A DNA stretch of 64,000 bases from CAVSCD01 sp963726335 (GCA_963726335.1 CAVSCD010000011.1:62001-126000), one strand, 5' to 3'. Counted from the first letter of the stretch, positions 11,401-21,700 are shown. The notes: generated by a model from the letters alone, not told the origin. Made by a program: numbers and translations.

Positions 11401-11538
11401 GGGAAAATCGCCGAGCAGCAGGGGGATAAGGCGCGCGCCCGCGAGAGCTACCGGAAATTCCTCGACCTCTGGAAGGACGCCGACCCCGGGCTGCCCGAAG
11501 TCGAGGATGCGAAGAAAAGGCTGGCGGAGCCGAGCTGA
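8427..11538 (+). CDS. Ser/Thr protein kinase with zinc ribbon, TolB-like domain and TPR tail (several frameshifts)
   Basis: GTG start giving MAVKCPKCHSENPETKQFC, a four-Cys zinc ribbon (CPKC...CADC). A Hanks-type kinase follows: glycine loop GHGGMG, catalytic HRDLKPGNIM, DFG in KIMDFGIA and APE-like GTPEYMSPEQ. One membrane helix is encoded near 9470-9530. The extracytoplasmic part starts like a TolB-N/FlgO-like domain (LAILYFKNSTGD) and runs into TPR repeats, ending FLDLWKDADPGLPEVEDA. The reading frame changes near 8718-8724, 10180, 10310, 10740 and 10900, so about 1,035 residues must be reconstructed from five pieces. Either the sequence has indel errors or the gene is decaying. The role is inferred: membrane sensor kinase, with the TPR half binding an unknown partner. 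Confidence 0.8.
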
Positions 11539-11568
11539 GCCCCGGTCCGTGTGCTATCTCAGCAAATT

Positions 11569-11634
11569 GTGGCGGTCAAGTGTCCGAAGTGCCGGTACCA
11601 TAACACCGATTTTGCGAGGTTCTGCAGCCATTGA
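11569..11634 (+). pseudogene. relic of a kinase zinc-ribbon start
   Basis: GTG at 11569 opens a 21-codon reading MAVKCPKCRYHNTDFARFC-SH followed by TGA. The first six residues are identical to kinase A and the CPKC...FC spacing is that of the kinase ribbons. Nothing kinase-like follows. It is best read as the stump of a deleted paralogue. The rest of the 11539-11807 gap shows no gene. Confidence 0.55.
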
Positions 11635-11807
11635 TCTGCGACGATCATATTAAGGCTGACGACAATTAAATTTCCCGTGTCCGTGGCGGGGCGGCCGGCC
11701 TCCCGGTGCTCCGACAAAGCGCCTCGATTTTCCTGCCCGGGCGCTTGAGGTGGAGAATTATTTGCATTGATAATTCGGTTGACGCGACCGAGATTTCAAG
11801 TTAAGCT

Positions 11808-12974
11808 GTGGCCGTGATAGACCGTCAGCGAGAAATCAAGAATCTTCGGGGGCTCCTCGCCCGGAATCCCGTTGTCGGTATCGTTGGCGCGCGGCAGGTG
11901 GGGAAGACGACCTTGGCACGCTCGTTGATCTCCCAAGTGCGGGGGCCCGCCCACTACTTCGACCTCGAGAATCCCGAAGACGAAGCACGCCTGGGCGATC
12001 CCATGCTCGTCCTCAAAGAGCTCAAAGGCCTGGTCGTCATCGATGAGATTCAGCGACTGCCGGGCCTCTTCCCGGTGCTGAGGGTACTGGCCGACAGGCG
12101 TCCCCGGCAGGCGCGTTTTCTTGTTTTGGGAAGCGCCTCGCCGGAGTTGCTCCGCCAAGGGTCTGAGACCCTGGCCGGCCGGATCGTCTATCATGAGCTG
12201 AAGGGCCTGGCCCTCGATGAGGTGGGAGTCGTCAACCAGGAACGCCTATGGCTGCGCGGCGGATTTCCTAGGTCATATCTGGCGCGCACCTCCGCAGCCA
12301 GCCAGGAATGGCGCGCCGGCTTCATTCGGACATTCCTGGAGCGGGATCTTCCCCAACTCGGCGTCAACATCCGGTCGACAACGCTGCGCCGGTTTTGGAC
12401 CATGCTGGCCCACTATCACGGCCAGATCTGGAACTCCTCGGAATTCGCGCGCTCATTCGGTGTCGCGGACACGACCGTCCGCAACTATCTCGATGTGCTG
12501 GCCTCGGCGCTGGTCATCACCGAGCTTCAAGCGTGGCACGAAAATATCGGCAAGCGACAAATCAAGTCGCCGAAAATCTATCTCGCGGATGCCGGAATCC
12601 TCCATGCGCTCCTCAACATCGCCCACCTGCGGGACTTGGAAAAGCATCCTAAACTCGGAGCATCGTGGGAGGGATTTGTCATCACTCAGGTCATTCGGCA
12701 GCTCGGGGCTAAGCCCGATGAATGCTATTTTTGGGGCACCCATGCCGGCGGCGAACTGGACCTGCTGATTGTCCGGGGTCAAGTCCGGCTCGGCTTCGAA
12801 GTCAAGCGGACAAGCTCGCCCCGGCTGACTCCGTCGATGCGAAACGCTTCGCGTGACCTGAGATTGAAGACCCTGGACGTCATCCATGCGGGAGAACAGA
12901 CGTTTCCCTTGGCTGAGGGCGACCGGGCTCAAGCCTTCTCGAAGCTGCTTGAGAATGTGAAGCCCTTGCGGTGA
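11808..12974 (+). CDS. ATP-binding protein, AAA_14 plus DUF4143
   Basis: A 388-residue protein with Walker A GARQVGKTTLA (about 27-37) and Walker B LVVIDEIQR (about 74-82), then a winged-helix-like middle region, then a C-terminal DUF4143 domain. The DUF4143 part contains GGELDLLIVRG...FEVKR, which resembles a PD-(D/E)XK nuclease core. Proteins of this type are common, mobile single genes of uncertain role. GTG start at 11808. It interrupts the series of kinase genes and relics, and was probably acquired independently. Confidence 0.85.
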   Translation: MAVIDRQREIKNLRGLLARNPVVGIVGARQVGKTTLARSLISQVRGPAHYFDLENPEDEARLGDPMLVLKELKGLVVIDEIQRLPGLFPVLRVLADRRPRQARFLVLGSASPELLRQGSETLAGRIVYHELKGLALDEVGVVNQERLWLRGGFPRSYLARTSAASQEWRAGFIRTFLERDLPQLGVNIRSTTLRRFWTMLAHYHGQIWNSSEFARSFGVADTTVRNYLDVLASALVITELQAWHENIGKRQIKSPKIYLADAGILHALLNIAHLRDLEKHPKLGASWEGFVITQVIRQLGAKPDECYFWGTHAGGELDLLIVRGQVRLGFEVKRTSSPRLTPSMRNASRDLRLKTLDVIHAGEQTFPLAEGDRAQAFSKLLENVKPLR

Positions 12975-13016
12975 AACCGTGATCATTTTTAGCCACACCT
13001 GATAGAGGGGTCAGCA

Positions 13017-13474
13017 GTGACCGTCAAGCGCCCGAAGTGCTATTCTGAGAATCCTGACGCCCTGAAATTCTGCGGCGAATGGAGGACTCAGCTGCCCCAC
13101 TCTAAGGACATTTTGATGACGACCTCAGCCGGGTCATCCTGAGATGCCTGGAGAAGGAAAAAGAAAAAGATGCCTGGCCCAGTTTAATCGAAAACTTTCT
13201 TGGTGCATTTATCGGGATTGCCTATTCGCGAATGGACAGGAAGGATGAGGCCCGAAAGTTACTGGAGAGGCTGGAGTCTATTCAACTCCTTCCTGTCTTC
13301 AAGGCCCTGCTCTGTTTTTCTCTAGGGGAAAGCGACAGGGGTTTTGAGCATCTCGATAAAGAATCTGAGCGGCCGGCAAACTATATCCCCAGCCTTAAAA
13401 TAGACCCTCTCGTTGATAGCTTACGTTCCGATCCAAGGCTGCAGGCGTTATTACGGAAAGAGAACCTGGAGTGA
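13017..13474 (+). pseudogene. collapsed Ser/Thr kinase gene: ribbon, C-lobe end and TPR end only
   Basis: A 458-bp remnant with pieces of a full kinase gene in the right order. GTG 13017 gives MTVKRPKCYSENPDALKFC, a zinc ribbon whose first and fourth Cys have become Arg and Trp. Then DDLSRVILRCLEKEKEK matches the end of a kinase C-lobe (compare LNRLILKCLEKDKER in kinase A). Then a separate frame gives the end of a TPR tail, finishing SDPRLQALLRKENLE, like the tails of the kinases at 28851 and 36688. About 85% of the gene is missing. The lost zinc ligands and multiple frames mark it as dead, although the 80-codon piece from 13232 is still open. Confidence 0.7.
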
Positions 13475-13539
13475 AGATTCGCCGGACGGAAGGTTAGAGG
13501 TCCCGGGGGGCCGTCAGGGCATGAAAAAAAGGAGAAACA

Positions 13540-16500
13540 ATGAAAAAGACGTTCTCCATTCATGCATGTGTCTCGATCACCGTGCTCTTTATCTCTGTCG
13601 GCGGAGGAGAGACTGGATCGCGGAGTAATGCCCAACGGATTTCGCCGGCAGACAATAATCAGAACCTGAAAATTGTCACTGATTATGGCAAGATGCCGCT
13701 TTATTTCATCCCTAACCAGGGCCAGTTAGACGCACGGGTGGCCTATTATCTTCAGGGAAAAGACAAGACCATCTACTTCACCTCCGAAGGATTGACATAT
13801 GTCCTGTACGGAAGAAGCGCGGGACAAGAAGGCGCGGAGAAGTCCGCCCCGACAAATGAACTCTTGTCGGCAAACCCGCCGGAGAGCGAACTCCGAGGCC
13901 GGAGCGGTCAGGGCCGGTTTGCGGTGAAGCTGGATTTCGTGGGTGCGAACTCGGAGGTGCGGCCTTCGGGCGAGGAGAAGACCGGAGCCGTCATTTCCTA
14001 CTTTAAGGGGAAACCGGAGGAGTGGGAAGCCGGGCTCCCGACTTACTCGCGGATCGTCTATAAGGAACTCTGGCCGGGTATCGATGTCGGCATATTACGG
14101 CACGGTGGACAAGATGAAATACGAGTTCGTCGTTCAGCCCGGCTCGGACCCTTCGCTGATCCGGCTGGCCTATCGCGGGGCGAGCGCCGTGGAGGTCAAT
14201 GGCGAGGGCCGTTTGGAAGTGAGGACGCCGGCGGGGGGATTTGAGGATGATCGTCCGATCGGGTATCAGGAGATCAACGGCGAAAGGGTTGACGTGGAGA
14301 TGAGTTATTTGCTCGAAAATCGACCCGCAAAAGACGCTGGCCCCACCGGGGACGAAGCCCTTCCCGATCCGTATGTCTACGGCTTTGAAGTGGGAGCCTA
14401 TGACCGGACACAGCCGCTGGTCCTTGACCCCTCGGTCCTCGTCTACTGTGGTTACATCGGCGGCCGGGACCCTGATCATGGCACCTGCATCGCGGTGGAC
14501 AGCATGGAAAATGCCTATATTACAGGCTACACCTACTCCACCGAAGACACGTTCCCGGTCATCGCCGGCCCTGACTTAACGCACAACGGCGGAGAAGACG
14601 TCTTCGTGGCCAAGGTGAGCCCCTCCGGCACGGCCCTCATATACTGCGGGTACATCGGCGGCTCCGGCGCGGACCACGGCTGGGGCATAGCTGTTGACGC
14701 TTCGGGAAACGCCTACATCACGGGAACAACATCCTCCACTGAAGCCGAGTTCCCGGTCATCGGCGGCCCTGACCTGACGTACAATGGCGGCGCCAATGAC
14801 GCTTTTGCGGCCAAGATGAACCCCTCCGGCACCGGCCTCGTTTACTGCGGCTATATCGGAGGTACGCACGATGAAGACATAGGCCAGGACATAGCGGTTG
14901 ACGGCTCGGAGAACGCCTACGTTATCGGTTCCACCTTCTCCACCGAGGCGTCGTTTCCGGTCGTCGGCGGACCGGACCTGACGCATAACGGCAACAGGGA
15001 CGCTTTTGTGGCCAAAATAAACCCTTCCGGAACAGCCCTCGTTTACTGCGGGTATATCGGCGGCTCGAATAATGATTGGGGCATGGGCCTCGCCGTTGAC
15101 GGCTCGGGAAACGCCTACGTCGGTGGCGATACCTACTCCACAGAAGACACGTTTCCGGTCGCCGGCGGACCGGACCTGACACAGAACGGCACAGAAGACG
15201 TCTTCGTGGCCAAGGTGAACCCCTCCGGCACGGGCCTCGTTTACTGCGGCTTTATCGGCGGCCAAGGCCGGGACCAGGGCATGGGCCTGGCTATTGACAG
15301 TTCGGGCAGCAGCTATATCACAGGCCCCACCTACTCCACCGAGGCCACGTTTCCGGTCGTCGGCGGGCCGGACCTGACACATAACGGCGGAAGAGACGTC
15401 TATGTGGCCAAGGTGAACCCCTCCGGCACCGGACTCGTTTATTGCGGCTATATCGGGGGTTCGCACGATGAGGACATCAGCCAGGACATAGCGGTTGACG
15501 CCTCGGAAAACGCCTACGTTACCGGCTATACCTTCTCCACCGAGGCGACGTTTCCGGTCGCCGGCGGACCGGACCTGACGCATAACGGCGTCAGGGACGC
15601 CTTTGTGGCCAAAGTGAACTCTTCCGGCACGGCCCTCGTATACTGCGGGTACATCGGCGGCTCGAGCTATGATTGGGGCCTGGGCATAGCCGTCGACGCT
15701 TCGGGAAATGCCTATATCACGGGCGAGACCTACTCCACCCAAACGACGTTTCCGGTCGTTGGCGGACCGGACCTGACGCACAACGGCGGAGATCCTGTAT
15801 ATGACGCTTTCGTGGCCAAGATGCCGTGCTGGGATGTGTGGGCCGCCAAGCACGCCGTCGGTGATTTTGACGGAGACGGTGTCGTTGAGGTCGCGGAAGA
15901 TTTCGGGACGCTCGGCGCCTGGATGTATGACAACGGCACCTGGACCCAATTGGCCCCCGATAACCCGCAAAGCCTGGCGGCCGGCGATGTCGACAACGAC
16001 AACATCGACGAGATCCTGGCCGACTTCGGCTCGGCCGGCCTGTGGCTGCGGAACGCCGGTGCGCTGGGCTCAACTGAGCGGCGTTGAATGTCGAAGGCCT
16101 GGGTACGGGCGACGTGGACGCCGACGGCGCCGACGAGATCATCGCCGACTTCGGCGCCGCGGGGCTATGGCTCTATAACGGCGGCGCTTGGATCCAGCTC
16201 AGCGGGGTGAATGCCGACAACCTGGCCACGGCGAACCGGGATGCGATCAGCGGGGCGGAGATCATCGGCGACTTCGGAGCGACCGGGCTATGGTTGTGGA
16301 GCGGCGGCGCCTGGACACAACTCAGCGGCCTGAACGCCGACTATATGACCTCGGGCAAAACAGGCACGACAGATTATCTCGTGGGCGACTTCGGAGCGGC
16401 CGGGCTCTGGAAGTGGTCTGCGGGAACGGGCTGGTCTCAGCTTTCAGGCGTCAACGCGGATTACATGCTCACGGTGAACACCGATACCGACACGGAGGAT

Positions 16501-16833
16501 GAGATCATCGGGGAATTCGGCGCCACCGGCTTGTGGTCATACGACGGCGGCGGATGGACGCAGTCGAGCGGCGTGAACGCGGACTTCATGATCGCGGCGG
16601 ATACGGAGGGGGACGGAGCCGCGGGCGTGGCCGTTGATTTCGGCACCTTGGGTTTATGGCTTAAGGAGGGCAGCGTCTGGAGCCAGCTCTCGGGCGGCAA
16701 TCCGGAGGGGCTTCTGGCGGCGGACATCGACGGCGACGGCGCCGACGAGGCCTTCGCGGACTTCGGCTCGCTCGGCCTGTGGATGTGGAACGCCGGCGCC
16801 TGGAGCCAGATCAGCACAAACAACCCGGACTAG
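13540..16833 (+). CDS. secreted SBBP beta-propeller protein with FG-GAP-like C-terminal repeats (frameshifted)
   Basis: Starts MKKTFSIHACVSITVLF after AAAGGAGAAACA, a plausible signal peptide. An N-terminal region (YFIPNQGQLDARVAYY...) is shared with the protein at 60072-63285. About eight SBBP repeats follow, with core YCGYIGG...AVD..GNAYITG and STE.TFPV.GGPDLTHNGG. The C-terminal third switches to repeats built on DVDADGADEIIADFG, GLWLW and WTQLSG. Frames change near 14090 and 16060-16085. The total would be about 1,095 residues. It is probably an exported, Ca-binding, adhesive or surface protein. The intact paralogue at 46534 shows what the unbroken repeat array looks like. Confidence 0.8.
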
Positions 16834-16852
16834 ATGTGATATATTGAAGAGT

Positions 16853-16873
16853 GGGAGGGTAGATGTCCCGGTG
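16853..16873 (+). repeat. partial copy of the 5' end of selC (21 nt)
   Basis: This block matches the first 21 nt of tRNA-Sec (22953-22973) at 20 of 21 positions, covering the 5' acceptor strand and the start of the D arm, and then diverges. It lies in the gap upstream of the hemerythrin-like gene. Confidence 0.6.
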
Positions 16874-16940
16874 AGTCTGATCATTGGCCGAGGCGCCGCC
16901 TCAAACGTTGTGATCAACCAATTCTTGGAAGGAGAGAATC

Positions 16941-17630
16941 ATGGCTGTTCCGATTGATGCCATTCGAGCGTTTCATAACGCATTCCGCAAGGACATGGCG
17001 GCGATAGATGCCGCTGCGTACACCGGCGCTTCCGAGGGTGGCGGCTTAGGCCAGGTCATGAAGCGGAGTGCTTTCTTTAACGAAATCCTGGCCTGGCACG
17101 CCGCCGGAGAGGAAGAAGCCGTATTCCCGGCGCTGGAAGCTGTCGCTCCACTTGTGGCCGAAGCCTACGAGCGGGACCATCGAGGCCTCGATTCACTGTC
17201 CGAGTCCTTAGCCAAGGCCATAAACGCCTCCGATGCACTGGCGACGGCGCGTGTGACGGCCGCATTTAAGTTCCATTTGGATATCCACCTGGACAAAGAA
17301 GACGCGCATCTCTATAGAATATTCAATGACAGGGTAGCGTTGCCGAACCAAGGAGCCATAATCGGGAAAATGGCCCGGAAGGTCCCCCAGGAACGCTTCG
17401 CCGAACTGGTCGGCTGGCTTTATCCGCTCATAGGGCCTGACGACCGGGAGAACATGACCAGGATCTGGCGGCAGGCTTTGCCGGAGCCGGCCTTTTCGGG
17501 AGCCATCAAGCTCATCCAGGCGGCTATTGGAGCCGACTGGGAGGAGCTGACCCGGTCGGATCCCGGAGCTCAAGTGACAGACAGACTCCTGGCTGGCCAA
17601 GAATACCATCATCCAGCCGACGGGAGGTAA
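16941..17630 (+). CDS. hemerythrin-like HHE domain protein
   Basis: 229 residues starting MAVPIDAIRAFHNAFRKD after GGAAGGAGAG. The spaced His/Glu pattern of a di-iron four-helix bundle is visible: AFHNAF near 12, AWHAAGEEEAVFPAL near 52-66, RDHRGLD near 79, and FHLDIHLDKEDAHLY near 111-125. Such cytoplasmic proteins sense or bind O2, NO or iron. The last residues (GQEYHHPADGR) are encoded by a stretch that matches the region just upstream of, and inside, selC (see 17596-17652). The natural C-terminus may therefore have been replaced when that block arrived. Confidence 0.75.
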   Translation: MAVPIDAIRAFHNAFRKDMAAIDAAAYTGASEGGGLGQVMKRSAFFNEILAWHAAGEEEAVFPALEAVAPLVAEAYERDHRGLDSLSESLAKAINASDALATARVTAAFKFHLDIHLDKEDAHLYRIFNDRVALPNQGAIIGKMARKVPQERFAELVGWLYPLIGPDDRENMTRIWRQALPEPAFSGAIKLIQAAIGADWEELTRSDPGAQVTDRLLAGQEYHHPADGR

Positions 17631-17652
17631 GGGGTCCCGATGGGCCTTCCGG
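17596..17652 (+). repeat. 57-nt degenerate copy of selC promoter -10 and 5' half
   Basis: Aligned without gaps to 22927-22983, it shares about 48 of 57 positions, starting at GCCAAGAATACCATC and running through the D arm to the first bases of the anticodon stem. The anticodon and 3' half are absent, and the equivalent -35 is not conserved, so it is not a working tRNA gene. It overlaps the end of the hemerythrin-like gene. Confidence 0.7.
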
Positions 17653-17700
17653 TTCAGCCCGGCTTTCCGTCCCGGCTTTCTTGGGGAGGCGCAAAACCGC

Positions 17701-18069
17701 TCAGCGGCAGCCTCCGTGATGCCCGCAGGCGTCGTCGAGCGTTATTTCCTTGAGCCGGCCGCCGACGATCTCCCGGACGACATCCTCAACGGTCCCCGTT
17801 TCGGCTCGGAAAACCTTGATCCCGGCGTTTTGGAACATCTGCACGGCTCGAAGACCCATGCCGCCGGTAATGACGGCATTGACCTCTCGTCCCTGGAGGG
17901 ACGCGACCGGATGGCATTGGCCATGGGCGTGGTCTTGGTTGCCGTTGTCGATGACCTCGACGCCCTTCCCTTCAATATCGACGAGAGTGAAGAAGGGGGC
18001 GCTTCCGAAATGCCCGTAGACCCGGGCCTTCAGCCCCTCATTCGTTTCGGTCGGGATGCAGACTTTCAT
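17701..18069 (-). CDS. NifX/NafY-like iron-molybdenum cofactor-binding family protein
   Basis: 122 residues, MKVCIPTETN to ACGHHGGCR. The fold family (dinitrogenase iron-molybdenum cofactor domain) is recognisable from GHFGSAPFFTLVD near 19-31 and AVITGGMGLRAVQMF near 65-79. It has a His/Cys-rich tail (CGHHGGC) suited to metal binding. Stand-alone members occur widely in anaerobes with no nitrogenase; the role is unproven and probably lies in Fe-S or metal cluster handling. Its ATG overlaps the DUF134 stop by 4 nt (18066-18069), and this DUF134-NifX pairing is common, so they form one transcription unit. Confidence 0.85.
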   Translation of the reverse strand: MKVCIPTETNEGLKARVYGHFGSAPFFTLVDIEGKGVEVIDNGNQDHAHGQCHPVASLQGREVNAVITGGMGLRAVQMFQNAGIKVFRAETGTVEDVVREIVGGRLKEITLDDACGHHGGCR

Positions 18070-18530
18070 GGCCGCACCCCGCCTCGAAAGCCGCCCCGGC
18101 CGGCTTTCCCCCCGCAGCCCCGCTCGGCCGGCACCCGGTGGATATCGGCCTTCCCGCACCGAGGGCAGCCCTGAGGCCTGCCCGTCCCGAAGGGCGCCTT
18201 CCACTCGTGCTGACAACAGGAACAGGTAAACGTTCTCTCCGTCATTTGAATAACTCCTCCTTGGATTCTCAACGCCCGTCCGTTGACAAGGGCATCCGCG
18301 GCCTTGCGGCGGGCAGACTCGACGATGTTTCCAAAGGTCTGGCGGGAAATCCCCATTTTCTCCGCGGCGGCGGCCTGGTACATCCCTTCCAGGTCCGCGA
18401 GACGGAGCGCTTCGAGCTCATCGCGCGTCAACCGGACCTCTTCGAGACCGGACAATGGAATTCCGGCCGGCTTGAAATACTCGCTCCGAGGACAGCCGGC
18501 CACCCGGCGGCAGATCAACGGTCTGGGCAT
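18066..18530 (-). CDS. DUF134 DNA-binding protein with C-terminal zinc ribbon
   Basis: 154 residues beginning MPRPLICRRVAGCPRS, the DUF134 signature. A helix-turn-helix follows (LRLADLEGMYQAAAAEKMG, then ISRQTFGNIVESARRK), and the C-terminus carries a ribbon CSCCQHEW...GCPRCGK and a Gly/Arg-rich end. It is probably a metal- or redox-responsive regulator of itself and the NifX-like gene. A near-perfect palindrome just upstream (18552-18567) is a candidate operator. Confidence 0.85.
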   Translation of the reverse strand: MPRPLICRRVAGCPRSEYFKPAGIPLSGLEEVRLTRDELEALRLADLEGMYQAAAAEKMGISRQTFGNIVESARRKAADALVNGRALRIQGGVIQMTERTFTCSCCQHEWKAPFGTGRPQGCPRCGKADIHRVPAERGCGGKAGRGGFRGGVRP

Positions 18531-18551
18531 TGCGCCAGCCTTCGGCTATTT

Positions 18552-18567
18552 ATTGGCATATGCTAAT
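18552..18567. promoter_or_regulatory. candidate operator palindrome upstream of DUF134
   Basis: ATTGGCATATGCTAAT is a 16-nt inverted repeat centred on CATATG with one mismatched pair, 22 nt upstream of the DUF134 start in an AT-rich patch. It fits a dimeric helix-turn-helix site. Confidence 0.45.
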
Positions 18568-18665
18568 AATAAGCTGAGAGAGGCGACTTGTCAAACGGCG
18601 GGAATAACGTCTCAGAATTTGGCTCCGAAGGGAGGAAGATAGGCGGAAGTGAAAACGGCACCGAG

Positions 18666-18724
18666 TTGACTAATCCTCCCCTTCTTTGATACCCTTTGAC
18701 CACACCTGATAATTGGGGGCAGCA
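18666..18724 (+). promoter_or_regulatory. conserved leader/promoter of kinase paralogue B
   Basis: TTGACT (18666-18671), then CTTTGATACCCTTTGACCAC (18683-18702), CACCTGAT and a GGGGGCAGCA ribosome-site region before GTG 18725. It parallels the leader of kinase A at 8369-8426. Confidence 0.4.
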
Positions 18725-21700
18725 GTGGCCATCACGTGCCCGAAATGCCATTCTGAGAATCCGGAGACCAAGCAGTTCTGCGCGGATTGCGGGACGCCGC
18801 TCATCCCCTTAGCGAAGGATATCTACGCAGGTCTTACGGAAACCCTTCAAACGTCCGCCCGCGAGTTAACCACAGGCTCGACCTTTGCCAACCGATATCA
18901 GATCATCGAGGAACTGGGCAAAGGCAGGATGGGACGGGTCTACAAGGTTTTCGATACCAAGATCAAAGAGAAGATCGCCCTGAAGCTCATCAAGCCTGAA
19001 GTTGCATCCGACCAAGAAGACCATCGAGCGATTCAACAACGAGCTTCGTCTCGCTCGCAAGGTGAGGCACAAGAACGTTTGCGGGATGTTCGACATCGGC
19101 GAGATGGAGAATGCCCATTTCATCACCATGGAATATGTTCAGGGTGAGGACCTGAAAAGCATCATCCGGATGACCGGCAGCCTGAACATCGGCGCATCCC
19201 TGAGCATCGGCAGGCAAGTGTGCGAAGGTCTGGCTGAAGCGCACAGCCTTGGCGTCGTCCACCGTGACCTGAAGCCTCAGAATATCATGATCGATAAGGG
19301 CGGAAACGCCAAGATCATGGATTTCGGCATCGCCCGGTCATCAGGGAGAAAGGCATCACCGGTCCCGGGGTGATGATCGGGACGTCGGAGTATATGTCGC
19401 CGGAACATGTGGAGGGTCAGGAGGCCGACCAGCGGTCGACATCTACTCGCTGGGGATCATCCTCTACGAGATGGCAACGGGCAGAGTGCCGTTTGAGGGC
19501 GAGACGGCGCTCAGCATCGCCATGAAGCATAAGGGGGAAATTCCCCAGAACCCGAAGCACTGGAATCCCAATATCCCCAGCGACTTGAGCGGGATCATTC
19601 TCAAGTGCCTGGAAAAGGATAGGGAGAAAAGGTACCAGAGCGCGGATGAGCTCCGGGCCAGCTCGAGAGCATCGAGCGAGGCTTGCCGACGACGGAGAAG
19701 ACGGCCCCCAAGAGAACCCCTCTGACATCCCGCGAGATCACGCTTCAGTTCAACATGAAGAAGCTTCTCAGGCCGGCCGTCGCGGCCGGGCGTCGAGATC
19801 GCGGTGGGCATGCTGGACTGGCACCTGGTGCGCGGAACCCGGCGGCCGCGGCCCGGATCGCCAACTCCATCGCCGTCATCAGCTTCGAGAACCAGACCGG
19901 AGACGCGAGCTTCGACTATCTGCAGAAGGCCATTCCCGACCTTCTGATCACCAGCCTGGAGCGCAGGGGCGGGCTCTACGTGGCCACCTGGGAGCGGATG
20001 CAGGACCTCCTGGGGCAACTCGGAGAGAAGGACGTCAAGGTCATTGACCGGAGACAGGGATTCGAGCTGTGCCGGCTGGAAGGCATCGAAAAGATCGTCA
20101 TCGGAAGCTATATCAAGGCCGGCGAGACATTCGCGACCGACGTGAAAGTGCTGGACGCGGGCACTAAAAAGCTCCTTCGCAGCGCCGGCTCGAAAGGCGA
20201 AGGCGTGTCCAGCATCATCAACAGCCAGATCGACGAACTGACCCGGGAGATCTCGAGCGGCATGGCGACAGCCCTGAAGGCCGACGCCGACGCCGAGGCC
20301 CCGATCGCGGACGTTACGACGAGCTCGATCGAAGCGTACAAGTATTATTTGGAAGGGCGGGAGAACTACGACAAATTCAATGACCTGGAAGCGCTACGCG
20401 TCTTGGAAAAGGCCGTGGAGATCGACCGGATTTTGCCATGGCCTATTACTACATGGCTTGGGCGAATGCGAGTCTAAAAAATTCCGAAGCGCGAGATGCG
20501 GCCTCAAGAAGGCCAAAGCGCTGTCGCACAAGGCCACCGAGAAGGAACGGCTCCGTATCGAGGAGTCTTTGCAAGAGTCATAGAGAATGCTCGGAAACAT
20601 ACTTGGCTACTCCGACAGATAGCCGAAAGGTACCAAGGAAAAAGAAATAGCTTATGATCTGGGGACTCGTTACCAGGCTACGGGAGATTTCGATCAAGCC
20701 ATTAAAGAGCTCCGCAGCGCCTTGGAGCTTGATCCGGACTATGGGCTGGCCCACAATCAACTGGGCTACGCATATCTCGACACCGGGGATTATGCGAAAG
20801 CCGTCGAGCATCTTCGAAAAATATGCGGCTTTAAGCCCGGGCGAGGCCAATCCGCTGGATTCTCTGGCTGAGGCCTATTTCCGGTGGGGCAGGCTGGACG
20901 AGGCCGCAGCGAAGTACAAGGATGCCTTGAAAATCAAACCCGATCTGGGTTCTTCTATTTTCGGTATCGGATACATCACGCCTTGAAGGAAGAGTATGAC
21001 GAGAGCGTTGAAATGGTTTGACCAGTTCATCGCCGTGACTTCTGCCGGGATAAGAAAGGAAGGCTATCTCTGGAGAGGCTTCTGCAGCTACTGGGTAGGC
21101 AGTCTGGAAGGATTGATTCATATCTTCGCCAAGCCGAAGAGATGCAGAACCGGGGTATCCCTATTGGCGCCCGTTTAATAACTGGATGAAGACGTTCCTT
21201 TATTATGACCACGGAGAGTTTGACCAATGCCGCAGGTTCAATGAAAGCTGGCTTGAGGGTATAGTTAAGGTCTTTCCAGCAAGGAAATCCTACTATCAAG
21301 GCGCCCAGAAATTTCTCTCGGGGCTGTTGGAATTAAGGGCCGGACACATAGATGCCGCCGTCAAGTTGTCGGCGGAAATGGAATCCCTCTTTAAAGAGAT
21401 GCCGTCGTTTCGAAAAGATTGGCAGCTGTTCTACATGAGTTTCTTGAGCGCCGAGATATCGCTTGCCGCCGGATCCCCGAAAAGGCCGTCGCCGCTCTCA
21501 AGGAACAAGCACCAATTCTTCCGGAAGGCATCGCTAGTATAAACACAACGATCTTGTATAACCTGCCCATTATGAAGGACGTTTTGCCCCGGGCTTATGA
21601 GCGGATGGGCGATGTCGACCGAGCCATCACCGAATACGAGCGGTTGATCACTTTTAATCCTGAAGATCCATATAGAGGGCTCATCCCCCCGAAGTACCAT

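Noticed and set aside
11626..11637. TGA where the fourth Cys of a zinc ribbon is expected (FCSH-TGA), tempting as selenocysteine because selC is present
   Set aside because: The sequence after the TGA has no kinase or ribbon homology and soon stops again, so it is a gene stump rather than a Sec codon.
14430..15830. DNA-level tandem repetition that could be mistaken for a CRISPR or satellite array
   Set aside because: The period is about 190-240 nt, encodes SBBP protein blades and drifts like coding sequence; there are no short identical repeats with unique spacers. No CRISPR array was seen in the window.
14576..15970. 464-codon minus-strand frame with repeated AADVPAVYEGRAGG-like units
   Set aside because: The repeats are the reverse reading of the SBBP repeats in the plus-strand gene, not an independent repeat protein.
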